56,469 bases of DNA from Pseudomonadota bacterium (GCA_021849505.1 JAJZSW010000008.1:1-56469), one strand, 5' to 3'; numbered from the stretch's first letter, positions 33,222 to 44,048 are shown. Numbers and translations are program-made. Notes: generated from the letters alone by a model not told the origin.

Positions 33222-34639
33222 CCGAGCATGTCGAGTTCGGCCTGGGCCTGTGCGATTTGCAGGTCAAGACGCTGCGCCATTTCTCCCAGCAGATCGCGAC
33301 CCTGCCGTTCGGCCATGCGCGCGGCGGTAAACAGTTCGTAGAGTTTCGATCCGTAGAGCCGGTCGAGTTCGGCCGTGATGGCGGCAATGCGTTGCCTGAC
33401 TGCCGCGAGTTGTGCCGCGAGTGCCTGCAGGCTGGCAGAACCCGGCGCTGGCGGGACGGCACCAACCGGCATTTCGTGCTGTCCTTCAAGCCAGAGGCTC
33501 AGCACTTCTTCAAGTGCGGCGACATCGCCGGCGCGATAGGCACGATTGGCCTCGCTCATCAGCTGGGTGCGCCAGGCGCGGTCGACTTCGTCGCTGGCAC
33601 GGTCGGGGTGGATTTTTTGCGCGAGCTGGCGGAAGCGCTTTTTCAGGTCGTCGCCCGGGGCAAAGCGGGCCGTTTCATTCTGTGCTTCACGTGCTTCATA
33701 GGCATTGTGCTCGCGCCGCGACTGCTCGGCGCGGGACTGGGCGTTTTGTGCAGCCTCATGCAAGGCGGCATCTTCGGGCTGGCGCTCCATCCGCGCCTGG
33801 GCAAGGTCAGCGTGGATACGGTCAATTTCCGTCATGCGTCCGGCGATCAACTCGTGATAGCGTGTGGTGAATATGGCGAGCTCGCCTTGGGCGGTGGCCA
33901 GTTCAAGTTCCAGTTCCGCCAGCTCCTGGCCGAGCACATCGAGCTCGGCACGCAGGCGAAGGGTCTCGTCGGAGGGTGCCAGCGTCGTTCCGCTGCTAGC
34001 TACGCCGACTGACAGCAGCACAGTGTGGCGGGCACCGGGCCAGGCCGTGCACAGCGAAGCGGGCAACGGTCCGGATTGAACCAGCATCACCCAGTCGGTC
34101 GGCACGGGATGGCGTTGCGCGATCGGCCACGGACCAATGCGCACCGGGAACAGGTCAAGGATGCCGGTCGGAGGTGCTTCGCGTTCGAGGCCGCGCGTCG
34201 TCCACGCAAGGCTGGCGCGCCAGAGCGCATCGTCCAGTTGCAGACGCGAACGCATGGCAACCCAGGCCGCGCCGTCGCTGTCCGCGGCGGCGCGGGTCAG
34301 CCGGCTTTTCAGCAGCGCGAGCGTGGCACGCAAAGCGATGTGGCTCGCATGGTCCGCGCCCGGCAGAACCAGGCATAGCGGGCGCAGCCGCAGGTCGAGG
34401 GCATTGGAAATCTCGGGCAGCAGGCTGTCGTCGGCGGTGACGATCCAGAGCGTGCGCTCGCGCACCAGGGCCGCGGCGGCTAGCGCCGCCAGCGCGCCGA
34501 CGGCGACGGACGGATCCGCAAGCGGCACGGCGACATCGAAAGTCAGCCCTGGCGCGGCGGCACCCGCAGGCGCGCGCGCTCCGTCGAAGTGTCGCAGCCA
34601 GTCGGCGAGGGTCGCGGCGATGTCGGGGGCGCAGTCCAT
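33218..34639 (-). CDS. J-domain protein with flanking coiled coils
   Basis: This 473-residue protein begins MDCAPDIAATLADWLRHF. Residues 1-210 are an unrecognised domain. Residues 225-325 are rich in Glu, Ala and Arg and look coiled-coil. A J-domain lies at about 327-375 with helix II KKRFRQLAQK and the HPDR loop that stimulates DnaK. A second helical region follows to the C-terminus. A proline-rich linker, AVPPAPGS near residue 393, is encoded by a dispersed repeat copy. No dnaK or grpE is nearby. The client is unknown. Confidence 0.75.
   Translation of the reverse strand: MDCAPDIAATLADWLRHFDGARAPAGAAAPGLTFDVAVPLADPSVAVGALAALAAAALVRERTLWIVTADDSLLPEISNALDLRLRPLCLVLPGADHASHIALRATLALLKSRLTRAAADSDGAAWVAMRSRLQLDDALWRASLAWTTRGLEREAPPTGILDLFPVRIGPWPIAQRHPVPTDWVMLVQSGPLPASLCTAWPGARHTVLLSVGVASSGTTLAPSDETLRLRAELDVLGQELAELELELATAQGELAIFTTRYHELIAGRMTEIDRIHADLAQARMERQPEDAALHEAAQNAQSRAEQSRREHNAYEAREAQNETARFAPGDDLKKRFRQLAQKIHPDRASDEVDRAWRTQLMSEANRAYRAGDVAALEEVLSLWLEGQHEMPVGAVPPAPGSASLQALAAQLAAVRQRIAAITAELDRLYGSKLYELFTAARMAERQGRDLLGEMAQRLDLQIAQAQAELDMLG
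33438..33462 (+). repeat. Dispersed 25-bp repeat, copy 6 (inside the J-domain gene)
   Basis: GAAC then CCGGCGCTGGCGGGACGGCA and C; three mismatches, all in the first five bases. It is antisense to the gene, in frame, and encodes GAVPPAPG in the linker after the J-domain. Confidence 0.75.
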
Positions 34640-34702
34640 GCGGCATTCTAGTCGGCGGTTCGTAGTAAAGTGCGCGCTGTGACTTGATCTGGAGGGTGGA
34701 GC

Positions 34703-35308
34703 GTGTTTTCGATCATTCAGGCCGCAGGATGGCCGATCTGGTTTCTGCTGGCGACATCCGTGATTGCCGTCGCGTTGATCATCGAGCGCAGCGCCACATT
34801 GCGGCGTGCCAAGATCGTGCCGGCCGGCCTGCTGCAGAGCACGGTCGCGGAATTTCGCCGTGGCGGCGCAAGCGCTGACCTGCTGAAACGGCTCGATGCG
34901 CATTCGCCGCTCGGCAAGGTGTTCGCCGCCGGCCTGCGCAATGTCACCAGTTCCCGCGAGGTGATGAAGGAAGCCATCGAGGAGGCCGGACGCGGGGTGG
35001 CGCACGAACTCGAGCGTTTCCTGACCAGTCTCGGCACCATCGCCTCGATGAGCCCGTTGATGGGCCTGTTCGGCACCATCGTCGGCATGATCGAAATATT
35101 CGGCTCGGGGACCGGCGCCGGCCACAACCCGCAGCAGCTCGCCCATGGCATTTCCATCGCGCTTTACAACACCGGCTTCGGACTGCTGATCGCCATCCCG
35201 GCGATGATCTTCTATCGTCATTTCCGTGCCTTCGTCGATAGCTGTGTGATCGAGATGGAGCAGCAGGCGCTCAAGCTCGTCGAACAGGTACATGGGGAAC
35301 GCCAGTGA
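34703..35308 (+). CDS. exbB: ExbB/TolQ-family proton channel subunit
   Basis: This 201-residue membrane protein has three helices: residues 8-27 near the N-terminus, and two in the MotA/TolQ/ExbB core (LGTIASMSPLMGLFGTIVGMI and ISIALYNTGFGLLIAIPAMI). It starts with GTG after GGAGGGTGGAG. It overlaps exbD by 4 bases. The pair powers outer-membrane processes through TonB or TolA and is commonly placed upstream of lpxK in betaproteobacteria. Confidence 0.9.
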   Translation: MFSIIQAAGWPIWFLLATSVIAVALIIERSATLRRAKIVPAGLLQSTVAEFRRGGASADLLKRLDAHSPLGKVFAAGLRNVTSSREVMKEAIEEAGRGVAHELERFLTSLGTIASMSPLMGLFGTIVGMIEIFGSGTGAGHNPQQLAHGISIALYNTGFGLLIAIPAMIFYRHFRAFVDSCVIEMEQQALKLVEQVHGERQ

Positions 35309-35718
35309 ATTTCCAGCGAGGTCGCGCCCGCGATGAGCCGGAGATCAACCTGATCGCCATGATCGACGTTCTCCTGGTGATCCTGATCTTCCTCATGGTC
35401 ACCACGACCTATTCGAAGTTCGCCGGCCTCGAGATCAATCTGCCGACGGCGGATGCCCAGGCGCAGCAGGACAAGCCGAACGAGATCGACGTGGTCGTCA
35501 TGGCCAGCGGCAGCGTGATGATCAACAAGGCACCCGTGTCCGGCGGCGTCGAGATGATCGCCCAGTCGTTGCGGAATGCCGCGGCGGGTGGCGAGCCGGT
35601 GGTGGTGATCAACGCCGACGCCAAGGCGGCGCACCAGAGCGTCATCGATGTCATGCAGGCTGCGCGCAACGCCGGCCTGACCCACATTTCCTTTGCCACC
35701 CAGCAAAAGGCGCAGTGA
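35305..35718 (+). CDS. exbD: ExbD/TolR-family subunit
   Basis: This 137-residue protein has one N-terminal helix (IDVLLVILIFLMVTTTYSKF) with the conserved aspartate in NLIAMIDVLL that takes part in proton translocation. The periplasmic domain follows. It starts with GTG overlapping exbB, and its end lies within the predicted 5' end of lpxK. Confidence 0.92.
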   Translation: MNFQRGRARDEPEINLIAMIDVLLVILIFLMVTTTYSKFAGLEINLPTADAQAQQDKPNEIDVVVMASGSVMINKAPVSGGVEMIAQSLRNAAAGGEPVVVINADAKAAHQSVIDVMQAARNAGLTHISFATQQKAQ

Positions 35719-36718
35719 GGCCCTGACCAGGGTCTGGCGCGGGCGCGGCCCGCTCGTCTGGCTGCTGCTTCCATTCGGAGTGCTGTTTTTCGCGATCGCT
35801 GCGCTGCGGCGGCTCGCCTACCGCCTTGGCCTGTTCAAGTCGGAGCGGCTTCCCGTGCCGGTCGTGGTCGTCGGCAACATCATCGCCGGCGGCGCAGGCA
35901 AGACGCCGCTGACGCTGTGGCTGGCGCAGCGCCTGGTCGCGGCGGGCCGCAAGCCGGGGATCGTCAGCCGCGGCTATGGACGCGACAGCGATGACATTCG
36001 CAAAGTCGGCGCCGGCGCGACGGCACTCGATGTGGGCGACGAGCCGCTGCTGCTTGCCCGCCGCTCCGGCTGTCCTGTCTATGTCGGGTCCGACCGTGCC
36101 GCGGCGGCGCGTGCGCTGCTGGCCGCGCATCCGGACTGCGACCTGATCCTTTGCGACGATGGTTTGCAGCATTACCGATTGCAGCACGATGTCGAAATCG
36201 CCGTCATCGACCGGCGCGGGATGATGAACGGCTGGCCCTTGCCCGCCGGACCGCTGCGCGAACCGGCGAGCCGTTTGGAACATGTAGATGCCCTGGTGCT
36301 CAACGATACGCTGCATGCGCCGCTGAGCAGCGTGCCGACCTTCGCGATGCGACTGGCCGGGCAACGGTTCTATCGCCTCGACGATCCGCGCATCACATGC
36401 GCGGCAAGGGATCTGGCCGGACAAACCTTGCATGCAGTGGCCGGCATCGGCGAGCCGCAACGCTTTTTCGACCATCTCGCGACTCTGGGTTTGAAAGCGG
36501 AACACCATGCCTTTCCAGACCATCATCGCTATCTCGCCGCGGACCTGAAATTTGCCGGCAATGCGCTCCTGATGACGGAAAAGGACGCGTTAAAATGCGC
36601 CGGCCTTTGCGCATTGCCGATCTGGGTCTTGCCGGTCGATGCCGTCGTCGAACCCGATCTTGCCCGCCACGTTCTGGACATTCTGGAGAAGAACACCAAT
36701 GGACCCGCGCCTGCTTGA
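35693..36718 (+). CDS. lpxK: Tetraacyldisaccharide 4'-kinase
   Basis: This 341-residue lipid A pathway kinase has an N-terminal membrane helix ([21 protein letters not shown]), a P-loop variant [40 protein letters not shown] and [13 protein letters not shown]. The start is uncertain: a TTG at 35693 inside exbD is the only usual start codon before the helix. The segment KVGAGATAL before DVGDEP is encoded by a dispersed repeat copy at a point where family members vary. It overlaps the downstream Trm112-like gene. Confidence 0.9.
   Translation: MPPSKRRSEALTRVWRGRGPLVWLLLPFGVLFFAIAALRRLAYRLGLFKSERLPVPVVVVGNIIAGGAGKTPLTLWLAQRLVAAGRKPGIVSRGYGRDSDDIRKVGAGATALDVGDEPLLLARRSGCPVYVGSDRAAAARALLAAHPDCDLILCDDGLQHYRLQHDVEIAVIDRRGMMNGWPLPAGPLREPASRLEHVDALVLNDTLHAPLSSVPTFAMRLAGQRFYRLDDPRITCAARDLAGQTLHAVAGIGEPQRFFDHLATLGLKAEHHAFPDHHRYLAADLKFAGNALLMTEKDALKCAGLCALPIWVLPVDAVVEPDLARHVLDILEKNTNGPAPA
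36002..36026 (+). repeat. Dispersed 25-bp repeat, copy 7 (inside lpxK)
   Basis: AAAG plus core with two changes (TCGGCGCCGGCGCGACGGCA) plus C, in sense and in frame, encoding KVGAGATA. The peptide is low-complexity, so convergence is possible, but 23 of 25 bases match. Confidence 0.65.
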
Positions 36719-36875
36719 AATCCTCGTCTGCCCTCTGTGCAAGGGCCCGCTCGACTATCGCAAGGATGCCGCCGAACTCGCGTGCAAGGCCTGCCGGCTG
36801 GCCTTCCCGATCAAGGACGACATCCCGATCATGCTCGAGGACGAAGCACGCCAGTTCGGTCCCGAAGAAGGCTGA
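36699..36875 (+). CDS. Trm112-family small zinc protein
   Basis: This 58-residue protein, [20 protein letters not shown], has CPLC and CKAC pairs forming a likely zinc site and ends with [15 protein letters not shown]. This family (YcaR-like) is regularly found between lpxK and kdsB. The start overlaps lpxK; the stop is one base before kdsB. Confidence 0.9.
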   Translation: MDPRLLEILVCPLCKGPLDYRKDAAELACKACRLAFPIKDDIPIMLEDEARQFGPEEG

Positions 36876-36876
36876 C

Positions 36877-37641
36877 ATGTCCTTCCGCGTCGTCATCCCG
36901 GCGCGTTATGCTTCGACGCGGCTGCCCGCCAAGCCGCTCGCCGACCTGGCCGGCAAGCCCATGGTGGTGCGCGTCGTCGAGGCGGCCCTGCAGAGCGGCG
37001 CCGAGGAAATCATCGTCGCTACCGACGATGCGCGCGTGAGCGCGGCGGTTGCTGCGCATGGCCACGTCGCCGTGATGACGCGCAGCGACCATGCCAGCGG
37101 CACGGACCGCATCGCCGAAGTAGCCGCCCAGCGCGGCTGGGCTGACGATGCCATCGTTGTCAATCTGCAGGGCGACGAACCCCTCATCGAGCCAGCCCTG
37201 ATCGCCGCAGTGGCCCATGCGCTCGATGCCGACCGCGCCGCGAGCATCGCCACGGCAGCTCACCGCATTCACGGCATGGCGGAGTTTCTCAATCCGAATG
37301 TCGTCAAGGTCGTTACCGCTGCGAGCGGGCGCGCCCTCTATTTTTCCCGTGCGCCGATCCCCTGGCACCGCGACGGCCTCGCACAGCAGCGCGATACGCT
37401 GCCCGTGGAACTCATGGTGCGCCGCCACATCGGTCTGTATGCTTATCGCGTGGATTTCCTGCGTCGCTATGGCGAATTGACGCCCGCGCCGATCGAGCAA
37501 TGGGAGGCGCTCGAGCAACTGCGCGCCTTGTGGCATGGCTTTCACATCCATGTCATCGATTGCGCTTATGCTCCGGAGGCGGGCGTCGATACCCCTGCTG
37601 ATCTCGAGCGCGTCCGCAAGCGTTTTGCTGCGCCGCACTAA
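36877..37641 (+). CDS. kdsB: 3-deoxy-manno-octulosonate cytidylyltransferase
   Basis: This 254-residue enzyme activates Kdo as CMP-Kdo for lipopolysaccharide core synthesis. Motifs: [19 protein letters not shown] (nucleotide binding), [26 protein letters not shown], and [13 protein letters not shown]. Length is normal. It is the last gene of the exbB-kdsB run. Confidence 0.95.
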   Translation: MSFRVVIPARYASTRLPAKPLADLAGKPMVVRVVEAALQSGAEEIIVATDDARVSAAVAAHGHVAVMTRSDHASGTDRIAEVAAQRGWADDAIVVNLQGDEPLIEPALIAAVAHALDADRAASIATAAHRIHGMAEFLNPNVVKVVTAASGRALYFSRAPIPWHRDGLAQQRDTLPVELMVRRHIGLYAYRVDFLRRYGELTPAPIEQWEALEQLRALWHGFHIHVIDCAYAPEAGVDTPADLERVRKRFAAPH

Positions 37642-37675
37642 TCACGACGGCTATCTTGGGATAGATAAAATCTAG

Positions 37676-38401
<726 letters not shown>

Positions 38402-38421
38402 GCGACGGGGGACGAGGACAC

Positions 38422-39690
38422 ATGGCTATCAAGAAAATGAACGCGTTCTACGCGCAGTCGGGTGGCGTCACCGCCGTCATCAACGCCTCCGCCTGCGGGG
38501 TGATCGAGACCGCGCGCAAGCACAAGGACAAGATCGGCAAGGTCTACGCTGGCCGCAACGGCATCATCGGTGCGTTGACCGAAGACTTGATCGACACCAC
38601 CAAGGAGTCCGCCAGCGCGATCGCCGCCCTGCGTCACACGCCGTCCGGCGGTTTCGGCTCGTGCCGCTACAAGCTGAAGTCGCTCGAAGCCAACAAGCGC
38701 GAGTACGAGCGCCTCATCGAGGTGTTCAAGGCGCACAACATCGGCTACTTCTTTTACAACGGCGGCGGCGATTCGGCTGATACCTGCTACAAGGTATCGC
38801 AGCTGTCCGAGAAGCTCGGCTATCCGGTGCAGGCGATCCACGTGCCCAAGACGGTCGACAACGACCTGCCGATCACCGACAACTGCCCGGGTTTCGGCTC
38901 CGTCGCCAAATACATCGCGGTATCGACACTCGAAGCCACCTACGACGTGCGCTCGATGTGCGCGACCTCGACCAAGGTGTTCGTGCTCGAGGTGATGGGC
39001 CGCCATGCCGGCTGGATCGCCGCGGCGGGCGCGATGGCCTCCACCAAGGATACGGAGCTGCCGATTGTCGTGCTGTTCCCCGAAGTGCTGTTCGACCAGA
39101 AGAAGTTCCTTGCCAAGGTGCAAAGCCTGGTCAAGAAGTTCGGTTTCTGCACGGTGGTCGTGTCCGAGGGCTGCCACTGGCCCGACGGCAAGTTCCTCGC
39201 CGAACAGGGTACGCGCGATGCCTTCGGCCACGCCCAGTTGGGCGGTGCCGCGCCCGTCGTCGCCAACATGATCAAGGATGCCCTCGGCTACAAGTTCCAC
39301 TGGGGCGTTGCCGACTACATGCAGCGTGCCGCGCGTCATATCGCCTCGAAGAGCGACGTCGACCAGGCCTATGCGATGGGCAGGGCGGCCGTCGAGTTCG
39401 CCCTCAAGGGCCACAACTCGGTGATGCCGACCGTCGAGCGCGTTTCCAGCAAGCCGTACAAATGGAAGGTCGGCATGGCCCCCTTGTCCAAGGTTGCCAA
39501 CGTCGAGAAGATGATGCCGAAGAACTTCATTACCAGCGATGGTTTCGGTATCACCGACAAGTGCCGCGAGTACCTCGCCCCGCTGATGAAGGGCGAGGAT
39601 TATCCGCCGTATGGCGCCGACGGGCTGCCGAAGTACGTGACACTCAAGAATGTCGCGGTGGCGAAGAAGTTACCGGAGTTCAAGCTTTAA
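38422..39690 (+). CDS. pfp: Pyrophosphate-dependent 6-phosphofructokinase
   Basis: This 422-residue PfkA-superfamily enzyme reversibly phosphorylates fructose 6-phosphate. Phosphoryl-donor motifs point to PPi: GGGDSADT in place of the ATP-type GGDGT, and PKTVDNDLP with Lys as in PPi enzymes. MGRHAGW is the substrate loop. The gene ends at a strong terminator and is followed by the membrane pyrophosphatase gene, coupling two PPi-using steps. Confidence 0.9.
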   Translation: MAIKKMNAFYAQSGGVTAVINASACGVIETARKHKDKIGKVYAGRNGIIGALTEDLIDTTKESASAIAALRHTPSGGFGSCRYKLKSLEANKREYERLIEVFKAHNIGYFFYNGGGDSADTCYKVSQLSEKLGYPVQAIHVPKTVDNDLPITDNCPGFGSVAKYIAVSTLEATYDVRSMCATSTKVFVLEVMGRHAGWIAAAGAMASTKDTELPIVVLFPEVLFDQKKFLAKVQSLVKKFGFCTVVVSEGCHWPDGKFLAEQGTRDAFGHAQLGGAAPVVANMIKDALGYKFHWGVADYMQRAARHIASKSDVDQAYAMGRAAVEFALKGHNSVMPTVERVSSKPYKWKVGMAPLSKVANVEKMMPKNFITSDGFGITDKCREYLAPLMKGEDYPPYGADGLPKYVTLKNVAVAKKLPEFKL

Positions 39691-39714
39691 GCAGTTGTTT
39701 CTGGCAGGCAAGGG

Positions 39715-39747
39715 CCGCATCCGAGGCCGGTCTGGGATGCGGTTTTT
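39715..39747 (+). terminator. Rho-independent terminator after pfp
   Basis: CCGCATCC and GGATGCGG form a perfect 8-bp stem around a 12-base loop, followed by TTTTT, 24 bases after the pfp stop. Confidence 0.85.
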
Positions 39748-39786
39748 GATGGTGTTTCGCAGTTTTTTCCTTGAAAAGGGGGGTGT

Positions 39787-41883
39787 ATGTCTGAAGGTCT
39801 GATATTTGCACTGGTCTGTGCCGTTGGCGCTATTGCCTACGGTCTAATTTCTACCCAGTGGATTCTAGGGCTGGCAACCGGCAACGACCGTATGCGGGAA
39901 ATTTCCGCGGCGGTTCAAGAAGGTGCGCAAGCCTATCTGAAGCGCCAATACACCACCATCAGCATGGTGGGTGTGGCGCTGGCGGTGGTGATCTGGATTT
40001 TTCTGGGTACCGCCACGGCTGTCGGCTTCATCCTGGGCGCAGTACTCTCGGGCCTGGCTGGCTTCATCGGCATGAACGTTTCCGTGCGTGCCAACGTGCG
40101 CACCGCCGAAGCGGCAAAGGGCGGCATCAACACCGCGCTTAACGTCGCCTTCCGTGGTGGTGCCATCACCGGCATGCTGGTGGTTGGCCTCGGACTTCTG
40201 GGTGTGGCCGGTTTCTACGCCTATCTCAAAGCGACCACTGCGGCCGACGTCCCGATGGCCACGCTCCTGCATCCGCTGATCGGCCTCGGTTTCGGTTCAT
40301 CGCTGATCTCCATCTTCGCCCGTCTTGGCGGCGGCATCTTCACCAAGGGTGCCGACGTTGGCGCCGACCTGGTGGGCAAGGTCGAAGCCGGCATTCCGGA
40401 AGACGACCCGCGCAACCCGGCCGTGATCGCCGACAACGTCGGCGACAACGTCGGTGACTGCGCCGGCATGGCCGCCGACCTGTTCGAGACCTACGCCGTG
40501 ACCATCGTCGCGACCATGCTGATCGGTGCTCTGGTGCTCACGGGCTTCGAACAGCAGGCCGTGATCTATCCGCTGGTGCTGGGTGGCTTCGCGATCATCG
40601 CGTCGATCATCGGTGCGATGTTCGTCAAGCACACGCCAGGCCAGAAGATCATGACTGCGCTCTACAAGGGCCTGATCGTCGCCGGCATCCTGGCGCTGGT
40701 CGCCTTCTACCCGATCACCACCTACTTCCTCCCTGACAACATTCTCGATAACGTCTTGGGCATCAGCGGTGGCAGCCATATGCGTCTGTATGGCGCGGCA
40801 GTGATTGGTCTGGTGCTGACCGGTTTGATGGTCGTGATCACCGAGTACTACACGGCAACCGAGTACGCCCCGGTGCGGCACATCGCCCAAGCTTCGACCA
40901 CCGGCCACGGCACCAACGTGATCGCCGGCATCGGCGTCTCGATGCGCGCTACGGCACTGCCCGTGCTGGCGGTCTGCGCCGCCATCTGGGCGTCTTACCT
41001 GCTCGGCGGTCTCTATGGCATTGCCATCGCCGCGACTTCCATGCTGTCGATGGCCGGCATCATCGTCGCGCTTGACGCTTACGGCCCGATCACCGACAAC
41101 GCTGGCGGCATTGCTGAAATGGCCGAACTGCCGAAGGAAATCCGTGACGTGACCGACCCGCTCGACGCCGTGGGCAACACCACCAAGGCGGTGACCAAGG
41201 GTTATGCAATCGGTTCCGCCGGCCTGGCCGCGCTGGTGCTGTTTGCCGACTTCACCCACGCGCTCGAAGCCTTCAAGCCGGGTGTCAAGTTCCTGTTCGA
41301 CCTGTCCGATCCGGCCGTCATCATCGGCCTGTTCGTCGGCGGCATGGTGCCTTATCTGTTTGCCGCCATGGGCATGGAGGCCGTCGGTCGCGCCGCCGGT
41401 TCCATCGTCGTCGAAGTGCGTAGGCAGTTCCGCGAGATCAAGGGCATCATGGAAGGCAAGGCCAAGCCGGAATACGGCACCTGTGTCGACATGCTGACCA
41501 AGGCCGCGATCAAGGAAATGATGATCCCCTCGCTGTTGCCCGTCCTCGTCCCGGTTATTGTCGCCGTGAGCATGAACTTCCTCATGCCCGACGTGAACGG
41601 CGTCGGTGCGGGTGTGCGTGCGCTCGGCGGCGTGCTGATGGGTACCATCGTGACCGGCATCTTCGTCGCGATCTCCATGACCACCGGCGGTGGCGCATGG
41701 GACAACGCCAAGAAGTACATTGAAGAAGGCAATTTTGGTGGCAAGGGCTCCGACGCGCACAAGGCTGCGGTGACTGGCGACACCGTTGGCGATCCCTACA
41801 AGGATACGGCCGGCCCCGCGGTTAACCCGCTGATCAAGATCATCAACATTGTGGCACTGCTGATCGTGCCGCTGGTTGCATAA
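39787..41883 (+). CDS. hppA: Membrane-bound proton-translocating pyrophosphatase
   Basis: This 698-residue protein has about 16 helices. Catalytic loops: [20 protein letters not shown] and [18 protein letters not shown]. The segment [20 protein letters not shown] has Lys at the position that marks potassium-independent proton-pumping enzymes (Ala there marks K-dependent ones). It would store energy of PPi hydrolysis as a proton gradient or make PPi from it. Confidence 0.95.
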   Translation: MSEGLIFALVCAVGAIAYGLISTQWILGLATGNDRMREISAAVQEGAQAYLKRQYTTISMVGVALAVVIWIFLGTATAVGFILGAVLSGLAGFIGMNVSVRANVRTAEAAKGGINTALNVAFRGGAITGMLVVGLGLLGVAGFYAYLKATTAADVPMATLLHPLIGLGFGSSLISIFARLGGGIFTKGADVGADLVGKVEAGIPEDDPRNPAVIADNVGDNVGDCAGMAADLFETYAVTIVATMLIGALVLTGFEQQAVIYPLVLGGFAIIASIIGAMFVKHTPGQKIMTALYKGLIVAGILALVAFYPITTYFLPDNILDNVLGISGGSHMRLYGAAVIGLVLTGLMVVITEYYTATEYAPVRHIAQASTTGHGTNVIAGIGVSMRATALPVLAVCAAIWASYLLGGLYGIAIAATSMLSMAGIIVALDAYGPITDNAGGIAEMAELPKEIRDVTDPLDAVGNTTKAVTKGYAIGSAGLAALVLFADFTHALEAFKPGVKFLFDLSDPAVIIGLFVGGMVPYLFAAMGMEAVGRAAGSIVVEVRRQFREIKGIMEGKAKPEYGTCVDMLTKAAIKEMMIPSLLPVLVPVIVAVSMNFLMPDVNGVGAGVRALGGVLMGTIVTGIFVAISMTTGGGAWDNAKKYIEEGNFGGKGSDAHKAAVTGDTVGDPYKDTAGPAVNPLIKIINIVALLIVPLVA

Positions 41884-41902
41884 GCAACCTGGCTTCAAGC
41901 CG

Positions 41903-41935
41903 AAGGGCAGTCCCGGCAACGGGACTGCCCTTTTT
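41903..41935 (+). terminator. Rho-independent terminator after hppA
   Basis: GGGCAGTCCCG, loop GCAA, CGGGACTGCCC and TTTTT: an 11-bp perfect stem closed by a GNRA loop, 21 bases after the stop. The A-run on the left gives weak activity for the convergent murJ strand too. Confidence 0.9.
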
Positions 41936-41947
41936 CTATGGGTGTTG

Positions 41948-41972
41948 AAACTCGGCGCTGGCGGGACGGCAC
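41948..41972 (+). repeat. Dispersed 25-bp repeat, copy 8
   Basis: AAAC plus an exact core plus C. It sits between the hppA terminator and murJ; its last base is the final base of the murJ stop codon on the other strand. Confidence 0.85.
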
Positions 41973-43510
41973 TATGCCGTGCCTTGACGCCGGAAATCGC
42001 GCAGACGAAAGCCCAGAGCCCAGAGTGTGGCGAAATAGGCAGCAGCACCCGCGATTACCAGCGCGGATAGATGGGCCACGCGCGTCCAGGCCGGCGCAAT
42101 CAGCCAGTCCGCTTCCTTGCCCATGCCGAACCAGAGCGTTGCGGCAAGTACCATGAGCGCGATGGCGATTCTCAGGCCAAATTTAGTCCAGCCCGGTTGC
42201 GGCACATAGACGGCACGCTGGCGCAGGCCGCGGAACAGCAGCGCGGCATTCAGGCATGCCGCGAGTCCGATCGACAAGGCCAAGCCAGCATGCTTGAGCG
42301 GCACGATGAAGGCGAGGTTCATCGCCTGCGTCGCCAGCAGCGTGATCAAGGCGATCTTCACCGGCGTCCTGATGTTTTGCTGCGCGTAGAAGCCCGGGGC
42401 GAGCACCTTGACGAGGATCATGCCGATCAGGCCGATGCTGTAGGCTACTAGCGCCTCGCGCGTCAGCAGCACATCATTGGCAGTGAAAGCACCGTGCTGG
42501 AACAGCGTGGAAAGCAAGGGGACGCCGAGCATGGCGAGGCCGAGGGCGGCCGGCAGGGTCAGCAGGATAGTGAGCCGCAGACCCCAGTCGAGCAGTGCCG
42601 AGAATTCCTGCGGCTGGCTGCTGCTGTGGGCGCGCGCGAGGCTGGGCAGCAGGATCGTGCCGAGCGCGGCGCCAAGGAGGCCGGCGGGGAACTCCATCAG
42701 CCGGTCGGCGTAATAGAGCCAGGAGACGCTGCCGGACGTCAGGAACGACGCGAAAATGGTGTTGATCAGCAGGGAGATCTGCGCGACCGAGACACCCAGC
42801 ACGGCGGGCGCCATCAGTTTCATCACGCGGCGCACGCCGGGGTCGCCGGGGGCGAAATCGAAGCGGGGCAGCATGCCGATCCGCTGCAGCGCCGGCAGCT
42901 GAATCGCGAGTTGCAGCAGGCCGCCGAGGAACACTGCCCAGGCCAGCACCATGACAGGCGGATCGAAATACGGCGCGGCGAACAGCGCCATGCCGATGAA
43001 GGAGAGGTTGAGCAGTGTCGGCGTGAACGCGGGCAGGGCGAAGCGGCTCCAGGTGTTGAGAATGCCCGCCGCCAGCGCGACCAGCGCCATGAACAGGATG
43101 TAGGGGAAGGTGATGCGCGTGAGTGCGACCGTCAGCGCGAACTTTTCGGCATCCGCGGCGAAGCCGGGCGCGGAGATGTAAATCAGCGCCGGGGCGCCGA
43201 TGACGCCGAGCGCGGCGACGCCCAGAACGACGAGGAACAGCAGTGTGGCGACACGATCGACCAGTGCCTTGGTCTCGGCCTCGCCACGCCGGTTGCGGTA
43301 TTCCGCCAGCAGCGGCACGAAAGCCTGCGAGAAGGCACCCTCGGCGAACATGCGCCGCAGCAGGTTGGGCAGGCGGAAGGCGACGAAGAAGGCATCGGTG
43401 AGCATGCCGGCGCCGAAGGCCCGGGCGATGACAAAATCGCGGACGAAACCGAGGATGCGTGACAGCAGCGTCAGGCTGCTGACGGTGGCCAGGGTGCGCA
43501 GCAGGTTCAT
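41972..43510 (-). CDS. murJ: Lipid II flippase MurJ
   Basis: This 512-residue MviN/MOP-family protein has about 14 membrane helices and flips the peptidoglycan precursor lipid II. The N-terminus [22 protein letters not shown] and the segment [20 protein letters not shown] are family hallmarks. The ATG at 43510 is chosen by that N-terminus. It is divergent from rpsT, the common betaproteobacterial arrangement. Confidence 0.95.
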   Translation of the reverse strand: MNLLRTLATVSSLTLLSRILGFVRDFVIARAFGAGMLTDAFFVAFRLPNLLRRMFAEGAFSQAFVPLLAEYRNRRGEAETKALVDRVATLLFLVVLGVAALGVIGAPALIYISAPGFAADAEKFALTVALTRITFPYILFMALVALAAGILNTWSRFALPAFTPTLLNLSFIGMALFAAPYFDPPVMVLAWAVFLGGLLQLAIQLPALQRIGMLPRFDFAPGDPGVRRVMKLMAPAVLGVSVAQISLLINTIFASFLTSGSVSWLYYADRLMEFPAGLLGAALGTILLPSLARAHSSSQPQEFSALLDWGLRLTILLTLPAALGLAMLGVPLLSTLFQHGAFTANDVLLTREALVAYSIGLIGMILVKVLAPGFYAQQNIRTPVKIALITLLATQAMNLAFIVPLKHAGLALSIGLAACLNAALLFRGLRQRAVYVPQPGWTKFGLRIAIALMVLAATLWFGMGKEADWLIAPAWTRVAHLSALVIAGAAAYFATLWALGFRLRDFRRQGTA

Positions 43511-43580
43511 GATGAGTGAAGCAGGTTCATGGGAGCGGATGTTAGCCTTGCACCTGCTTTTCCAAGCGCGGAAAAGCACC

Positions 43581-43609
43581 TTGCATTGACGTGCAACTCC
43601 TCATATAAT
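43581..43609 (+). promoter_or_regulatory. Predicted sigma-70 promoter of rpsT
   Basis: TTGCAT at 43581-43586 and a perfect TATAAT at 43604-43609 are separated by 17 bases. Transcription should start near 43616, giving a leader of about 42 bases before rpsT. Confidence 0.7.
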
Positions 43610-43657
43610 GCTCCGCTTTCCGATTAACGATTACCTAACTGAGCTGAGCTTCGACAC

Positions 43658-43918
43658 ATGGCCAATACCGCCCAAGCCAAAAAACGCGCCTTGCAGGCAG
43701 TCAAGCGTCGCGCCCACAACATGAGCCTGCGTTCCGAGCTGCGCACCGCGATCAAGAAGGTGCGGAAGGCCGTTGTCGCCGGCGACAAGGCAGCCGCCCA
43801 GGCAGTCTTCAAGGAATCCCAGAGCGTCATCGACTCGATCGCCGACAAGAAGATCATGCACAAGAACGCGGCTGCCCGTCACAAGAGCCGCCTCTCTGCC
43901 GCGATCAAGGCGCTCTAA
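43658..43918 (+). CDS. rpsT: 30S ribosomal protein S20
   Basis: This 86-residue basic helical protein, [21 protein letters not shown], with [17 protein letters not shown] and a C-terminal [18 protein letters not shown], is typical S20. It binds 16S rRNA in the small subunit. It has its own promoter and terminator, thus is monocistronic. Confidence 0.98.
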   Translation: MANTAQAKKRALQAVKRRAHNMSLRSELRTAIKKVRKAVVAGDKAAAQAVFKESQSVIDSIADKKIMHKNAAARHKSRLSAAIKAL

Positions 43919-43942
43919 GCAGTCTGGAAACATCCGGAGTCA

Positions 43943-43979
43943 GGCGCGGGTGCCGCAAGGCGCCCGCGCCGTTTTCTTT
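43943..43979 (+). terminator. Rho-independent terminator after rpsT
   Basis: GGCGCGGGTGCC, loop GCAA, GGCGCCCGCGCC (one T-G wobble in the middle) and GTTTTCTTT, 24 bases after the stop. Confidence 0.88.
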
Positions 43980-44001
43980 ATGGCTGGATCGAAACGAAAT
44001 C

Positions 44002-44030
44002 TATACAGTCTGCGGATTTTCACTTATGAT
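44002..44030 (+). promoter_or_regulatory. Candidate promoter of argDFG
   Basis: TATACA (44002-44007) and TATGAT (44025-44030) are 17 bases apart. The -10 overlaps the palindrome ATGATCAT. The start would fall near 44037, a few bases before the leader terminator at 44049-44089. Confidence 0.45.
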
Positions 44031-44048
44031 CATTTTCCCGCATCAAAC

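Noticed and set aside
43586-43609. TTGACG as the -35 of rpsT
   Set aside because: It is only 12 bases from TATAAT; TTGCAT five bases upstream gives the proper 17-base spacing.
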